Origin: Haemonchus contortus
Lineage: Eukaryota > Nematoda > Chromadorea > Rhabditida > Trichostrongylidae
Reading direction: 5' to 3'
NCBI GenBank assembly: GCA_000469685.2
Contig: LS997565.1
Location: 43,918,666-43,982,665, forward strand
Length of the DNA stretch: 64,000 bases
The translations under genes and the position numbers were made by a program. The notes beneath the pieces are model-generated. The model worked only from the letters and a program-made list of their open reading frames with translations, ran no database searches and was not told the origin of the DNA. Every line of letters begins with the position of its first letter. Within the stretch, counting starts at the first letter, position 1. Below are positions 28,744 to 41,934 of this stretch, piece by piece.

Positions 28744-30396
28744 CCACTACCGTAATTGCAGTAGGCTTTCCACTTCACTACCCACTAAGTGGCTTCTGTG
28801 GAGTCTATTCTCAAAATTCTTTGGGTGGACGTTACGCAGGTGGTGTTTTTTCCGACAATTCCCTTGATTATGGGTAAAAATTTAGCCGGGAGAGATGGGA
28901 CGGCTCTAAAGAGGACGCTTGAAAGCAGACGCTCTGGTGGGCGGGGCGGAGGTGCGAGTTCAGTAAATCTCGCAGGTGTTCAGCTGTGGGTGAATCACCC
29001 AGGTTTCTGATCTTCTAGTGGACCGGCCTTTGTGAAAAAGTCGAAAATTCGTATAGGAGCTTGTGCTGGAAGCTGGGAATTGAAAAAAACGAAATGGCAG
29101 TAAGTGCTGGAAACCGGAAATTGGTGAAAAAAACTGAGGTGGCATTTTTCGGAGCGTAAGCAACTACTGGATGAAGAGATTAGGAACTGAAATTCATTCA
29201 CCTTCATGCTTGCCTATTCCCTCTAAAGCCAGTACAACTTGTGACGGTAGGAAACAAGTAATCCCTTTGAGGTAGCATACAGAATACAACATAATCAGCC
29301 GTGAATGATGGCGACATAATTCAGGTGAAAGCCATGCATGCGTATAGAGAGAATTATGGAATCGTCACAACAACACCTGCGATAAACATCAGCCAAGAAT
29401 AGTAAATAGTGATTTTTGAGAGCCGAACTGAGTCATTATTGACCTTTTCAGAAACCCTTCAAAAATACCATGAATATCAGAGCACTGCGCGATCTTCAAT
29501 ATGCTCCGAGCCCTCTTGTACTCAGCCAATGTATTTGGAAGAAACTCAAGTAATATGCTAAAGTCGGTTCGGTTTTTTCCCGGATTTGGTCAAAGGAAAC
29601 TGGGAGGGTGAGGGGGAGGACCTAGAAGTACCGCGAAGTGAGGGGATGTATGGAAACTCCCATTGGTAATTGCTTTGAACTACTTCTATCGGCCTAGCTA
29701 CTGCAGACCTGAACTCAAGAACTCAAAAAGCGTCTTACACTATCCAATTTTTACGTCTTGGCTAAGGTTTTTCATAAGTAGTAAGTAAGGTAAAAAGGGC
29801 ATTAGTCATACTGCTCCTATCTCTTCGTACTATGTATGAATACACGAAGGATGTGACAAAGCATGAAGTGAATAATGTGAGAACGATGGGCCAAATTCTC
29901 ACTCGAGGGGCACAGTAATCGACGGAATATGAAAAGAGCAAGTTAGAAATTCAAAATCAAAACAACAATTTGTGAGACGCCCAAATTTATTCCGCAGAGA
30001 GCTTTCCCACAGACAAATGATAGCTGAAAAAGTATAATTTGATAGAAAACTGATAGCTGAAAAAGTTTGTTGGCAAAGCGGGCGATGTAAGGATTTTCAC
30101 CACTTGTAAGCAGTTAAATTTGATAGCATTGACCATAAAAAGGATAAGTTATGAGTATTGGAGTCTTTTACTCGTTTTTACTATAAATGAATACACGAAG
30201 GATGTAACAAACTGGCGATTGTATCCCTTTTAGAGCCGTCCCATCTCTCCCGGCTAAATTTTTACCCATTATCAAGGGGACCTTCAAAAAAAAACACCTC
30301 CTGCGTAATGTCCACCCATAGATTTTTTAGAATATACTCCACAGAAGCCACTTAGCAGGTAGTGAAGTGGAAAGCCTACTGCAACTACAGTGGTGG
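28744..30396. repeat. long inverted repeat, 167-bp arms 1.3 kb apart
   Basis: The left arm 28744-28910 and the right arm 30229-30396 are near-complementary along their whole length. Shared landmarks include GCAGTAGGCTTTCCACTTC, AAGTGGCTTCTGTGGAGT and TTTAGCCGGGAGAGATGGGA. The outer ends read CCACTACCG and CCACCACTG. This is either one DNA transposon of about 1.65 kb with long terminal inverted repeats, or two copies of a small element in opposite orientation. I found no transposase in the interval and no clear target-site duplication. Confidence 0.8.
29063..29144 (+). repeat. imperfect tandem duplication, period about 41 bp
   Basis: Two adjacent units both begin GTGCTGGAA and end TGGCA. Each has a central A-run of 7. 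They lie inside the interval of the long inverted repeat. No function suggested. Confidence 0.6.
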
Positions 30397-30437
30397 ATTT
30401 CCTTGCATTTCAATTCCATGCATTGGCGTTTATATTG

Positions 30438-30597
30438 CGTATGTGGCCTATACAATGAACTGCTGATGGTCAGCCGATGTACAAGTCAGCTTTTTTAGTC
30501 TCCCAGACGAGTCTGGTCTCACTTGATCACTCGGGGATGATGGGAGACTTGATAACCATGGGTGTGATAGCCTGCACCACATGCCACTACACCATCT
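30438..30597 (-). mobile_element. tRNA-derived SINE-like element, diverged copy
   Basis: In minus orientation it retains GGCCTATACAATGAACTGC, CAGCCGATGTACAAGTCAG and CCCAGACGAGTCTGGT in the body. The head end keeps CATGCCACTACACCA. The B-box region is deleted or unrecognisable. Confidence 0.75.
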
Positions 30598-31269
30598 ACA
30601 TACTACACGAACAGATACTTTTGGAACAGCTAACAGGTTATCGAGGACTTGGGAGAGAAAACCCAGATTACAAGGTTCGCCTCTGAAGATTCGCTGGACC
30701 CAGCTCTACCTCAATAAATCACCCCTCAGAATGTCGTGCTCAACTTGTTGATGTTGGTTTTTCGAAAAAAAGAAAAAGGCTTCAAAATCGAGTTACGAGC
30801 ACATCAGGATTCTTCATCCATAAAAAGTCCGTTCAAATTTTTCTCACTCAAAAATAATGCTCGAATGCATGTGTGGGTATAAGAACGTCACAAAGAAGTC
30901 TCTCTTTGCCTTGTTCTTTGTTACATTTCTTCCTAATCTGTAGAATATAAAGAAAGCTTTCTGGACATGCAGCAGCCCCTCATTGACGTCTTCATGTAGT
31001 AGGCTTACGGTGGGCTTAACTGCTTGAGAATTAATGCTATCATGCTGCAAAACTCTCGGGATTTTTGAAAAAAAAAAGCCTGTGAGGGCTCATGTATCAT
31101 TTTCTTCTATGGACAGAAAACCATAGTGAAGTCAAGTACTAGTGACTCCCCAGAGTTGAGACATTCGCCCAATGTCGGAGAGAATTCCATGTATTCATGC
31201 TTTTGAATTGCCAAAAAACCAAAAAAGGGAAATAAGAAAGAATTAGAAGGCTATAAGCAATTGAGCGGG
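30598..31269. other. intergenic stretch, nothing recognised
   Basis: No gene, RNA or repeat recognised between the SINE-like copy and the tetranucleotide array. Confidence 0.5.
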
Positions 31270-31773
<504 letters not shown>

Positions 31774-34048
31774 ATGATTGTCTTCATGAGTCTCGAGAGC
31801 ATTCAGAGGTCTTAAGAATTCTATATGGAAGCCGAACTCGTGGCGCATTCCGAAACAGGTTAAGAAAAGAGTAAAACCCTCAGACTCCTTCGTTCCATAC
31901 TAGTTTTGACAGTTTCCATCGAACGAAGGTGTCCACCATTGCTTGAATCAAAAATAGAAGGTTTTCTGCCTTAGGCGAGGGCTCCTAGGTAACCTCTGAC
32001 GTCTATGCTGCTGAACTTTTCCCGGCAGTTTGCCCTAAATCTAACCAATGGCTGAATTGTGTGCATATGTAAAAGAGGAATTGCCAGGAAATCTGCCATT
32101 ATCCGTAATTACGGTGCCGACAAACAAGTCAGCGGCTGCCCCTTGGGCAGCAATAGATCTTTCAGGCTAAACGACACGGCATATGTCGGTGTATTTAGGG
32201 TGATACATGGAAAACAGAGGGAGAGCGGAAAGGTTTTTGAGTTGAAAAAGAAGGCCCGGATTATAAATCTTTGACTTCCCACCAGTTATGTGGGAACACG
32301 ATCGTATGTTATTCGTATGGACCAGAACGACCAAATGAGACAGTAGCTGCACTTACGTAGACAAGCCAAGGTCATGAATCATATTTGGAAAAAGTGCCAT
32401 AGATCTGTTCCATTTGTCATCCAGGAGATGACCCACTAAAATGTTCAAAGTCCAAGAAGCTTGAGTGCTTTCGTGAATATTCTTGGACAGAGAATTGGAG
32501 GAATAGGAGTTTCCGTTGGCTTTCAGAGACCTGACGAAGAAGTGATCATTCATCAAGAAGAAAGGAAAGGTTTTACCTTACCTAAGAAGGGAAATGACAA
32601 CATTAATCCCATCACCTTTTGAATCCAGGTGGCCTTAACCGGACACCCTTCAAAAAGGCCAACACGGTTGAACAATCGAACGAATGTCAGAATGGCAAAC
32701 GGCTCAAAATGACGTTATTTCGTCAACATTTGCTCGAAAAGGGGCATTTCAAGGGCCAACGTAGGCGAGATGGAAGTTCCCCCCCCCCCCTGAATATATC
32801 CCAAATGATGGATGTATGTGCTCTGCCTCAGAGTACCCACATAATTCAACTTTCCTTATAGGCTTACTCCCTGGGCCCCTCTGTCATCACTACCCTACTA
32901 CCCTACCCGTCAAACGTATATCTCCTAAAATCTCCTCAAAAACTAAGTCGATATAAGTGTTTTCCAGGATCTCCTGCTCCCTCTTGGGTAATGAACCACT
33001 AACTACCCACCACCTTTGTTTGCCTCTACTAACCCATTAGCGGCCGACATTTTGAAAGATGTGGGACCATGCAAGCGAATGTGTCTCATGAATTTCACCA
33101 CTAGATTGGGAGTCGAGAATACTCAAAAAATTTATGGCCTAGGTACTCTGGAAGGGCAGAAATAGAGAGTGACTGAGGAAGACAATTGCGGTCCGACAAA
33201 GGAGCACCGAACTGCCTGGGATGCCGTTCCACTTTGGTTCATCGCGAATGAGCCAGACGAGTTTCCAAATTGCTACTAAAGGGATCGCTGATGATCAGAA
33301 AAGCTTTCATCTCTTTATGTTCCTTCTAGTTTTCCTCACCATTCCAGAAGATCTTCGGGAGAACATCCGGGAAAATTTCAGCTGCTGTTATGGGTGATTT
33401 GCAAAAAAATCTCCATTCTCTATCACAGAATGGACAGCTATCATAGCCGGATGTTACCAGTGCTCATTTCCTCGACTTCCGCATTCCTTCGACAAATTTA
33501 TTCGCTCAGCCATGTACTCCTACTCACCTCAAGAACAAAGATCACTGCTAGTATCATAGAGCAAATTAAATTATGAGGAGCAGGAAGAACCTGAGGGAGG
33601 TGTCTGCCCGGAAGTCTGATTAGGTCATCAACTCGGTTGAGAAGCTCTTCCCCTTGTGAACCTTGCAGATACATATCTATATTTACTATAAGTTTCTCAC
33701 ATTGCAGAGATCAAAATCGATGTCTTCTCGGAGTACGCCATGGCTCCAGCGTCAGCTCAATACCGCATTGACATTTGAATGCACAATCGGCCTATTCGAA
33801 GGCTTAATAGGGTCAGCTCCCCAGAAACGTGGTTTTTTTATCAGAAATATCGAACGATCAGCCGATTTCTCTGTGAAATATGTGGCTGTTTGACTCGAAT
33901 GGATACTAATCTATCGCCTATGAGGCACATCGCTTTCGCTGCGACTCAACAACTATAAAAATCAAATTTAATGCCTGAGGGGATGTAAGAGCTTGACAGA
34001 TGTGAGGTAGGCAAGGTAGGCGAGAGATCCTTTTGATGCTGTAAAGTA
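31774..34048. other. intergenic stretch, no gene recognised
   Basis: No gene recognised. It holds a run of 12 cytosines at 32779-32790. It ends at the TA target duplication of the mariner relic. Confidence 0.5.
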
Positions 34049-34627
34049 TTAGGTTGATGCATAATTATTGCGGACTTTTTCGCGGCTTTTTTTTCTCCCG
34101 AAAATGTTTGACAATTGAGTTCGGACTTTTTCTAGAAATGATCTACTTGATTTCCTCTACAAGAATATGCTCAGAAATCCATCCGCATATTAGGCTTAAA
34201 TTAGGCTTTACTACTTCGAGAAAGATTGGAAGGTGGCACAGTCATTCCGCGATCTCAGTAACTTTCCGGCGATCGAACAATCAGCCAGAACCAACCAAGA
34301 AATGGAATCTGCCTCTAAATCTGCCATATTCGCCAGCAGAAACTTTTATGGATTATCTCGTCAACCGTTCATCGAAAAAATGGCTAGAGAATAGAAGTTA
34401 CGTCGATTGGATGACTTGATGGCCGATGTCAAAGCGTGGATCGCCCATAAGGATCAAAACTTCTTCGCTTTTGAGATCCGACTAACTGATCAATGGGAAG
34501 CAGTGCTTGACGTAGATGGTAAATAAGTTCCGGAGTAATTATTTGAATATGTCTTTGCTTGGTATTTCTGTAATTTCTTTAGGTAAAATTTGCTGGAAAA
34601 ATCCGCAATAATTATTCAACAACCTAA
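34049..34627 (+). mobile_element. internally deleted mariner element
   Basis: The left end reads TTAGGTTGATGCATAATTA and the right end is its diverged complement (TAATTATTCAACAACCTAA). Both ends are flanked by TA (34047-34048, 34628-34629), the mariner target site. At 579 bp it is less than half the usual 1.2-1.3 kb of a full mariner. The 5' end joins directly to the C-terminal part of the transposase, so most of the coding region is gone. The element is non-autonomous. Confidence 0.85.
34291..34526 (+). pseudogene. mariner transposase, C-terminal remnant (frameshifted)
   Basis: Two frames together resemble the C-terminus of mariner transposases. The first (from 34291) gives TKKWNLPLNLPYSP, corresponding to the family's W..L.HPPYSPD region. 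The second (about 34399-34526) gives RLDDLMADVKAWIA and ends WEAVLDVDGK plus TAA, the usual terminal W.....DG. pattern. A frameshift near 34400 separates them. The aspartate after YSP is replaced, so the third catalytic motif is damaged. The N-terminal DNA-binding region and the first two catalytic aspartates are absent. Confidence 0.75.
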
Positions 34628-34721
34628 TATATAGAGGCGGGTAAAATGCAGGGGAAATAGAAAATATCAAAATAATCGTGTTTGACCATCAGGACATCTT
34701 GTGTACTTTCACTAGATCACC

Positions 34722-34953
34722 TAATGAACGATCGCTGAAAAGTTACTGAGACCGCGGAATGAGTGCGCCACCTTCCAATCTTTCTCGAAGTAGTAAAGCC
34801 TAATTTCGCGGATATACGGATGGTTTTTTGAGTATATTCTTGTAGAGGAAATCAAGTAGATCATTTCTAGAAAAAAACCGAACTCGAAAGTCAAATTCTT
34901 TCAATAGCAAAAAGAGCCGCGAAAAAATCCGCAATAATTATGCATCGACCTAA
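34722..34953 (-). mobile_element. second mariner 5' end in inverted orientation
   Basis: This segment is the diverged reverse complement of 34049-34280. Shared landmarks are GCGGAATG, CCACCTTCCAATCTTTCTCG, AAATCAAGTAGATCATTTCT and the terminus GCATCGACCTAA, followed by TA at 34954-34955. Together with the left element the whole 34049-34953 unit has inverted ends about 230 bp long and a TA on each side. It may itself be a composite, or two independent insertions. Confidence 0.8.
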
Positions 34954-35779
34954 TAACACAAAGACAACATGATGGTAGGGTCGAAAGATTTTAAAAGTCC
35001 ATTCATTGCGTAGGCTGTCCTAACAAAAACATGCGGAGGACATTCTCGCTCGAAAAAAATTAGGAAAGGCGAAACTCGTATTGATCTAGTTTCTCTAGGG
35101 TTAATCACACTCAACTAACTACACGAATACTCACTGGATGAACTCCAAGAGGTGGTGGCGGTTGTGCTGGGATTGGTGAGGGATCTGAGGCAAGTATAGG
35201 TGGGCAGACACAGAACTCTATCTGAAGAGTGAATGATGAACAGGCGCTCAGAGACTTTCCCGGATCCCTCCGCCTACACAGTGCAAAGCTTTCTGTGAGG
35301 AAGCCATAACTTCTTTCATGATAACCCATGGCTATGCAGGAGAACATCCATACTAGCCCGAGATTTTCCTACCGTGGGTCAGATGTACTCGGTAATGATT
35401 AACTCAAAGAGACAGCCTCATGCGATAATTCATAGGTTTAACAGGGAGCTTTATATGTGTACCCATAAAAATATTGTCTTCTCATGAGCTTACACTGGAA
35501 TTAGTCTTATTTACATAAAATAAATCCTTAATGAATGGCAACTTTCATTATGAATACTTCCCATTAAAAAGTCCTTCCAGGGAATGAACGCGGATTTCTC
35601 CTGAAACGATCAGACTATGAGACTGGAAGAGGGGATGCAAACAAAACAGCCATCATAGAACTTTTTTGATGGCTAATCCAGCCTCTAGATTCGCCCTTTC
35701 AACATCCATTGAAATCGTAGATGCGTTCGGATGCGTTTGGATGAGTATTTGGTCTATGCGAGGGTAGCCATTGTAAAAG

Positions 35780-35876
35780 TGGGTGTTCGTATCTACCCAG
35801 ACGAGTCTGATGCCCGTTAGGGGACGCTAGATTGATGGAAGGCTTGTGTAGCCTGGACCACATTCGATTCTACTAA
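35780..35876 (-). mobile_element. tRNA-derived SINE-like element, decayed fragment
   Basis: Minus orientation. It keeps ACCCAGACGAGTCTGATG and GATGGAAGGCTTGTG from the family body, then a weak head with CACATTCGATTCTAC. Confidence 0.55.
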
Positions 35877-36105
35877 CCAATTCCTAGGATTATCCCACCT
35901 TCACCCACTTCAAGTGAGAATGAAGCGTCAAATGGCACGAGAAAAACTATTATGAACAGGGCCTCATTTTAAAGTTTAATGGAGATCTTCGGTCATAAAA
36001 ACGACTATGAAACCACGTCACAGTGACATTGTTTCGAACTCGCTGCCAGAGCAATGTGATCAAGTCTACCTGCAGAATGTCTGCATCGGGTCCCAGGGGT
36101 TGGAT

Positions 36106-36174
36106 ATGTTCTTCTGCATTGTCTGGGCTCTTCTCCTGCTCAGCACCTTCTCATTTGAAACACCAGCCATCCAG
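36106..36174 (+). pseudogene. orphan signal-peptide exon related to exon 1 of the ShKT gene
   Basis: A 69-nt segment from ATG to a CAG|GTGACA donor encodes 23 residues, MFFCIVWALLLLSTFS and onward, a typical signal peptide. It matches exon 1 of the ShKT gene at 56520 in length (69 nt), phase (0) and several stretches (ATGTTCTTCT, GCTCTTCT.CTGCTC, CCTTC). No cysteine-rich second exon with a CxD start could be found in the next kilobase, and no TATA box sits at the expected distance. It is either a relic of a duplicated secreted-peptide gene or the first exon of a gene whose later exons I do not recognise. Confidence 0.45.
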
Positions 36175-39100
36175 GTGACATACCATGTGGAGCAGAGTTT
36201 AGTGTCTCAGACATAGGACTGACGAATCTAATACAGATTCCTCTTCTCCATCACCAAGGAAGATGAGGCAGTACGTAGTAGGTTACGATTCTACTGACGC
36301 AAGTATTAGCCAAAAACAATCGAGCACAAATTTTTCCCCAATTTTCATGAACTTTTACTTGGTTTCCAGTGACATCAGTGCAATCAATCAAAGCTAATGT
36401 GCAACAGTAATGGGGCAGTTGGTTGACACCCAGATGGCATAGTTATATGACACAGGTCGTTCTTCTCTGAGCCGACCCTGCGACGGCCGGGAATAACCCT
36501 AGGGAGAAGAAGATGTTGATGAAAGCGGTACCGCTAGCTAGCAAGGAACAAACTCAGGGGAATTCTGAGCTTGATATTCTCGTTAGCTCAGCAGTACGCG
36601 ATGGTCTTAGAAGGTTGGTTGACTGGTTGGGCAGTTAAGGGCATTGCTCCGGTCTCGGATTGGACCGGAACCGCCTTTGAACTACCTCGCCAATCTTGTG
36701 AAATATCCAATCATTCTACGAAGATAATCCCCAAACCTTGATTATATTACTTGCTACAAATTAATTTTATTATGAAGTATCATCTTTCTTCTTGATCCAC
36801 CATTGGAAAGTCACTTTCCTCATTGAGCTTGTGCATCAATGATGAAATCTACAAGTGTACAAGGATTAATAATTCTATGACTAATAGTGATTCATTTATA
36901 TAGTTCGCATTATATAACTTATATAAATAACTAGTTTGAGGACTAAGGGAAGGTCTTACTCTTGAGAAGAGCAAAAAAGTAACCGATTCTGAGCGTAGTT
37001 GGAGCAAGTTAGAAAAAAAAGTGCCAACAAAAGAAGCAAGAAAAATGGAGGCACGTACAGATGGAGGAACAGCCTAAACTTGAATGGCAGCATCAATAGT
37101 AAATGATTAATGGGATAGATATTCTATGAAAACCCGTAATCTTTTCCTGGAAGAATGTGCCAGGATAACTTAATATTCCGTACTCTTCTTGGATTTCTGC
37201 GGAACCTCCTTTATTTGATGATTATCAGCCCATGAACGCGCTGCTATTTGAAGTCCTTTACCTGAGAGATTATTCTTCTAGTTAGTTAGAAAACCGCGTG
37301 GACATATAAGGTCTAATAATAAGAATTCGTAAAATTAGTTAGTACCCGCGTAGATGTTTCCTTTGTTTCCATTTGTCTCAAAAACATTTGAACTAACTTA
37401 AGGAAGGATTTGTCAATGAACCTTTTTACTAGTCAATCTTCCGGTTGCCCTTCGTAATGACATGCTCCCCCGGGCTATCTGATTTGAAATTCCGGCACCT
37501 TACGGTGCCAGAAATAGTCAATCCTGAGCTGTTCATACAATGGACAAGAGTAGACACTCGTTGAAGAAAGAAAGGGGAACTCAAGTGATGGCCTTTACTA
37601 AAATGCACCCGGGAAACTAGATTGATGGCCTTTACTAAAAACCACACACTCAGAGAAGTATAGTGGACGAAGTGAACACGAAAGACGTGTCCAAAACAGC
37701 CGCTGGATAGACGTTGATGAGTTTTTGGCCACTAGCCGATCGCTCTCGAGGGATGTGAAGCTATCTCGAAATAGTCGTCAACTAATTAGGAGGCTCCGAA
37801 GGCTCTCACGTACTGAACGTAGGCATCTCACTAATGTTTTAGCACTTCCAAAGAAAAATTCTATAGATTTCTCTGTCGTCCCTTCAATGTTCCGTAGGTT
37901 CGGTTTCAAGCCAACCGAATTAAACTGAGGATTATCCCCCTCCCCTGTATTCCGCTCCCACTCTAGTTCGATAGACTTATTCTAGCGCACTATTTGTAAT
38001 AACTTAAGATTACTCTGAGTTTCCAGTGAAAGGTCATCCCTGGGATGATGGTTGCCCATGTCTGAGTGCTATTTGTGGTGAAAGATGAAAGAGTGAACCA
38101 AGGGTACTTGGACAGAACTAGCATGCAGCTATACATTAGCAAGTTTTCGGAACTCCTATGGCACTCGAGGGTTGCCCAAACGGTGTATCAACAATTGGAG
38201 ACGTTCCATAGCTGCGGAAAGGGTAATGGGATCGGATCTCAGACGAAACAGAGTGAATCGGTCGGAAATCTACTTGGTTCAAGAGGTTCATTTTGGAATC
38301 ACCCGCATCGGCCGACGTCCTGTCAATTTCCGATTTCCTTGAATGTCCACCGCTCCGTCTAGGTAAAGTATTTCGTTCGGAGCATTTACGGAACTCAGAC
38401 TGCCCCAACCCAGTTCTAATGATCGTTTAGTGTTTCATGGCACTCAATCTCTTTCCACACTCATCCTTACAAAAGCGAAGTTCGCTTCGGAGAACCCTGC
38501 CTTAGTACTTCTGTAGATAAAATTGCGAAAAGGTTTGCTCGACAACGACGAAACGTCTTCCTGTGATACTGTAACTTACTCAAGATTCGTCCGAGGCCGA
38601 AGTTTCGCCCATAACCCACCAACCTTGTGAGACTCACTCCTTCTCCGCACATTATCCCAAATACGGTAAACCAGGATCATAAAAGTTGGAAACCGCTCTC
38701 GGCTGCGAAAACTGCTCGATATTGAGAGGTGAAAGAAGTGCAAGTGAATGTCAGATCGAGGACAGGTGACTCAGCTAGCAACACACCTGCACTGCTAACG
38801 TATGTACTGCCACGCGAAACGCCTCAAAATTAAATTTGGAAGATGAGAGTAAGAGCTCTAATTCAATTTCAATATTCAATGAGGATAAAAGCGAACTCTG
38901 ACTAATACGGGATACTAATTTTTGAGTTTTAGAGGTAGTAAGTGAGTGGGTCAGTCTACGAAGACGGCAGCCTGACATCTGGTTTCTAAGGAAAATCGTT
39001 CAGGTTATATTTCAATATGTAATGCAACTGAGAGTGAACACTGGTAGAGATGACTTGGGAACACCTCCAATGAAGGAATAATCACGAATTTTGCAGTTAC

Positions 39101-41934
39101 ATTTTTTGCAAAAATGGAATTCATATGAATGGACACCTGACAACCCTTATCAGGAACTCGATAGGCTTATCTTAATGTTGATCTAAAATATGCGAAACGC
39201 TGTAACTAGTTTGACCGAAACCTGTCGATGCCGGCGAGGATTCTTTCCCCTCTTCATGCCTTCCACCCCTTGCTCCTTTGTTCAGCTCGAAGAAGGGTTG
39301 TTTAATATGAGAGGATTTTTCGATTACCCAGTAGCAAAGCTTTTCTTTTTGTGAAACGATGTTTGAAGAGGAGCATATTGTATTTCTTTGAATTTTTTCA
39401 AACAGTAATAGCGGTATTGAAATGCAAATTGCTAAGATTGTGTAGCCTCAGAAGGAAAAGGAAAAATGAATGGATGTGGGGTTGTTCCATGGAGAAAGCA
39501 AATAGACAAGGGCATCGAATGCTCTAGAAAGCATGTTAACTGCTTCAAAAGTCTGAACAAAATGTGCCGAAAGGATGAAGCTCTTCTCACGTTTTGGGGT
39601 CAATTCAAGGGTAAGAGGAGTGAAGTGCTTGGGAATGGAATGGGAAAGGACGAATTTCCTAAAAAGCATTTCCGATGTTATTCGGGGCCACAGAGGAGTC
39701 TTACGGGTCTGATGCTTCTGCAGTGACGTCTAGAGGCTATAGATATCCCGATTGCTGCATGTTAACCTTCTCTGCACAGATTTTGGCACCAACAAGCAGA
39801 GGATTGGCGATAGAAATAAACATAGGGAAACAAACGGATAGGATTTGGATTGAAGACGTAGAGGTTGATGATGAGACGAGCCTATCGACAACCCCCTGAC
39901 TTCACGATTGACGGAAGGCTCTATCAGCCCTTCAAAGAATGAGTATAACGAAGTGGGAAGCATATCGAAAATAGAGTCCAGTGATGTGGGAAGACACCTA
40001 TTCATTAACCTATCTCAGCATGAATGGAACTGGAAGGTAACAAAATTTCAAATCCAGCTTCAATGTTTTGAATTTCTTGCAGGTATTTCAGCCGCCCGAA
40101 GCAATAGCAATAGAAATAAGGTCTGGGAACCAAGCAGGATGTTTGCCTTCAGTGCCGCTACGGAATTCGCTCACGTACTCATCTTCTACCTGAAGTTGTA
40201 GCAGCACTTGAGAGCGTTCTCAACCCAAACGATGAATTTCGGGATCCAACTAGAGTCCTAGTATACTCTCCTTATTGATAAGAACGGTGCCTCGAACCAT
40301 ATCTAGCCCCACCACATCACTTTTGAATAAAAGTATTGAACTTCTCGAGGTTGTCTGCCGGCTAGGCGACATAGTATAGTGCGTGATACCTGCTTGTTCT
40401 CCGTGGGAGCTGAAATTGGATGGGTTCTCTAATGATTACTTCCTTGTTCCCTGAGCGTAGTCTAACGAACTAAACTAATTGGTCCCTGCGCAACTCGAAG
40501 GTCTAGTAATTAGGGAAGAATACAGAGTTGTTTGCAGTCGGAGGCTGAATAGAATTTAGTTTAGGAAGGGTCAGACATTCCTTTTTTAGATACTAATGCG
40601 GAGATAAAAGAGAAGGAATGCCCGTGAAAGGCCCAGGTAGCCCTTTGTGGCAGTTCTCTAGTCTGCTCAAACTCTTCCTTTCGTGTCAGACCACTCATTT
40701 ACTCTAGCTACACTTTTAATAAATAATTAAATAAATTTTCTTTATTATTACCTTCTTTGAAGTAAATTAATAGAATCGTCACATCACTATTAGCTACTAT
40801 AAACATAGGATGAGACATTGCCTAATTAAATATCTACTTAGCTAGCAAGTTAACCACACCGGTAATGGTATGTTTATTCATTTATTTACGTGCTTACTCT
40901 TGATTACTTCCACAAATTAATATGTTAGACAGCTTTCCAAAAAACGAATAAAATAATTTTGGAAACTGAGAGGACAGTGACGAGTTCACAAAGGCCTGAA
41001 AGCACTTTGCGTTTCTATGAGTGAAGTATTTGCTTGGTTGTTGAACGTTCAAAGGATGAACAACAGCCTTAGGCGGAAGTGGATTTGCTCACACATAAAT
41101 ATGCCCACTTCTGCCCTATATGGGAAAAAGTGCTCCTCAGGATGAAAAATTGCTCTGAAGGGTAGAAAAAATATCAGAAAAGGAAAGAAAAAAGTAGGCG
41201 GGTAGGAAAATTCAGGGCTTGACTTAGGTAGTTTAAATTCGCCTTTATTAATTAATTATGGAGTAAGGTCAGGTGTGTGCGTGGCTTCATTACTATTCTC
41301 ACGTAATCGTAGAATTTTAAAATACCACAGAAAAGGGCATCAAACTGAAATGGTGGGGAGCTCCAGCCACGTGTTCGACTGCGATTAGAGCCAAAAAAAG
41401 AACGTACGTACCTAGCAATGTGTTCTGTGGTCTAGCAGGGGCTCGAAAATGGGAAGTGAGTGAAAACAAGTGGGAACAGTCACGTTATAACACCCTGATT
41501 TGACCTAGTTGGCAGAAACACTGAAAGTGATAAGTTTCCTTTTCCTTCCCAGCTCCGGTTGAGTGCAATATCGCATAAGTAACTGAACATAGTCAGTAGT
41601 CCGACACGATCTGAAGGTTCCACGTGAATTTTCTATGGAATACCTCTACAAAATTCGAATCATTATTGAATCGTATTGATTGATTGATTGCATCTATTGA
41701 AACTGTCAAACGAAGCAGTTATTCTACTGTCTTTCTCCATTCTCCATCCCTCCCCCCTACCGCTCCCCTCCTCACAATTTGGGGGTCCTGTCAAAAACCA
41801 AAGGAAACGAACAAAAAAAGGCAGACGAACTGATTGCCCGCCGGGAAGACACAAGCACTTACAGGTAGGCAGAGTCTTTCAAATAAACTAATAAGGATGA
41901 TGAGGTCGAAGACCGTCAACGGAGAGCAAAGATA
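36175..41934. other. intergenic stretch, no gene recognised
   Basis: No exon chain was recognised. A basic open frame at 37626-37928 (plus strand, rich in Arg/Ser) resembles nothing I know, and its length is expected by chance. The segment TGATGGCCTTTACTAAAA is duplicated within 100 bp at about 37587 and 37623. Confidence 0.45.

Noticed and set aside
36585..36690. Possible tRNA gene (GTTAGCTCAGCAGT motif)
   Set aside because: An A-box-like stretch is present, but no B box or T-arm (GGTTCRANNCC) follows at the right distance and no cloverleaf forms by eye.
37626..37928. Arg/Ser-rich plus-strand open frame resembling a basic DNA-binding region
   Set aside because: No leucine zipper, helix-loop-helix or other domain follows. 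Open runs of 100 codons are common by chance here.
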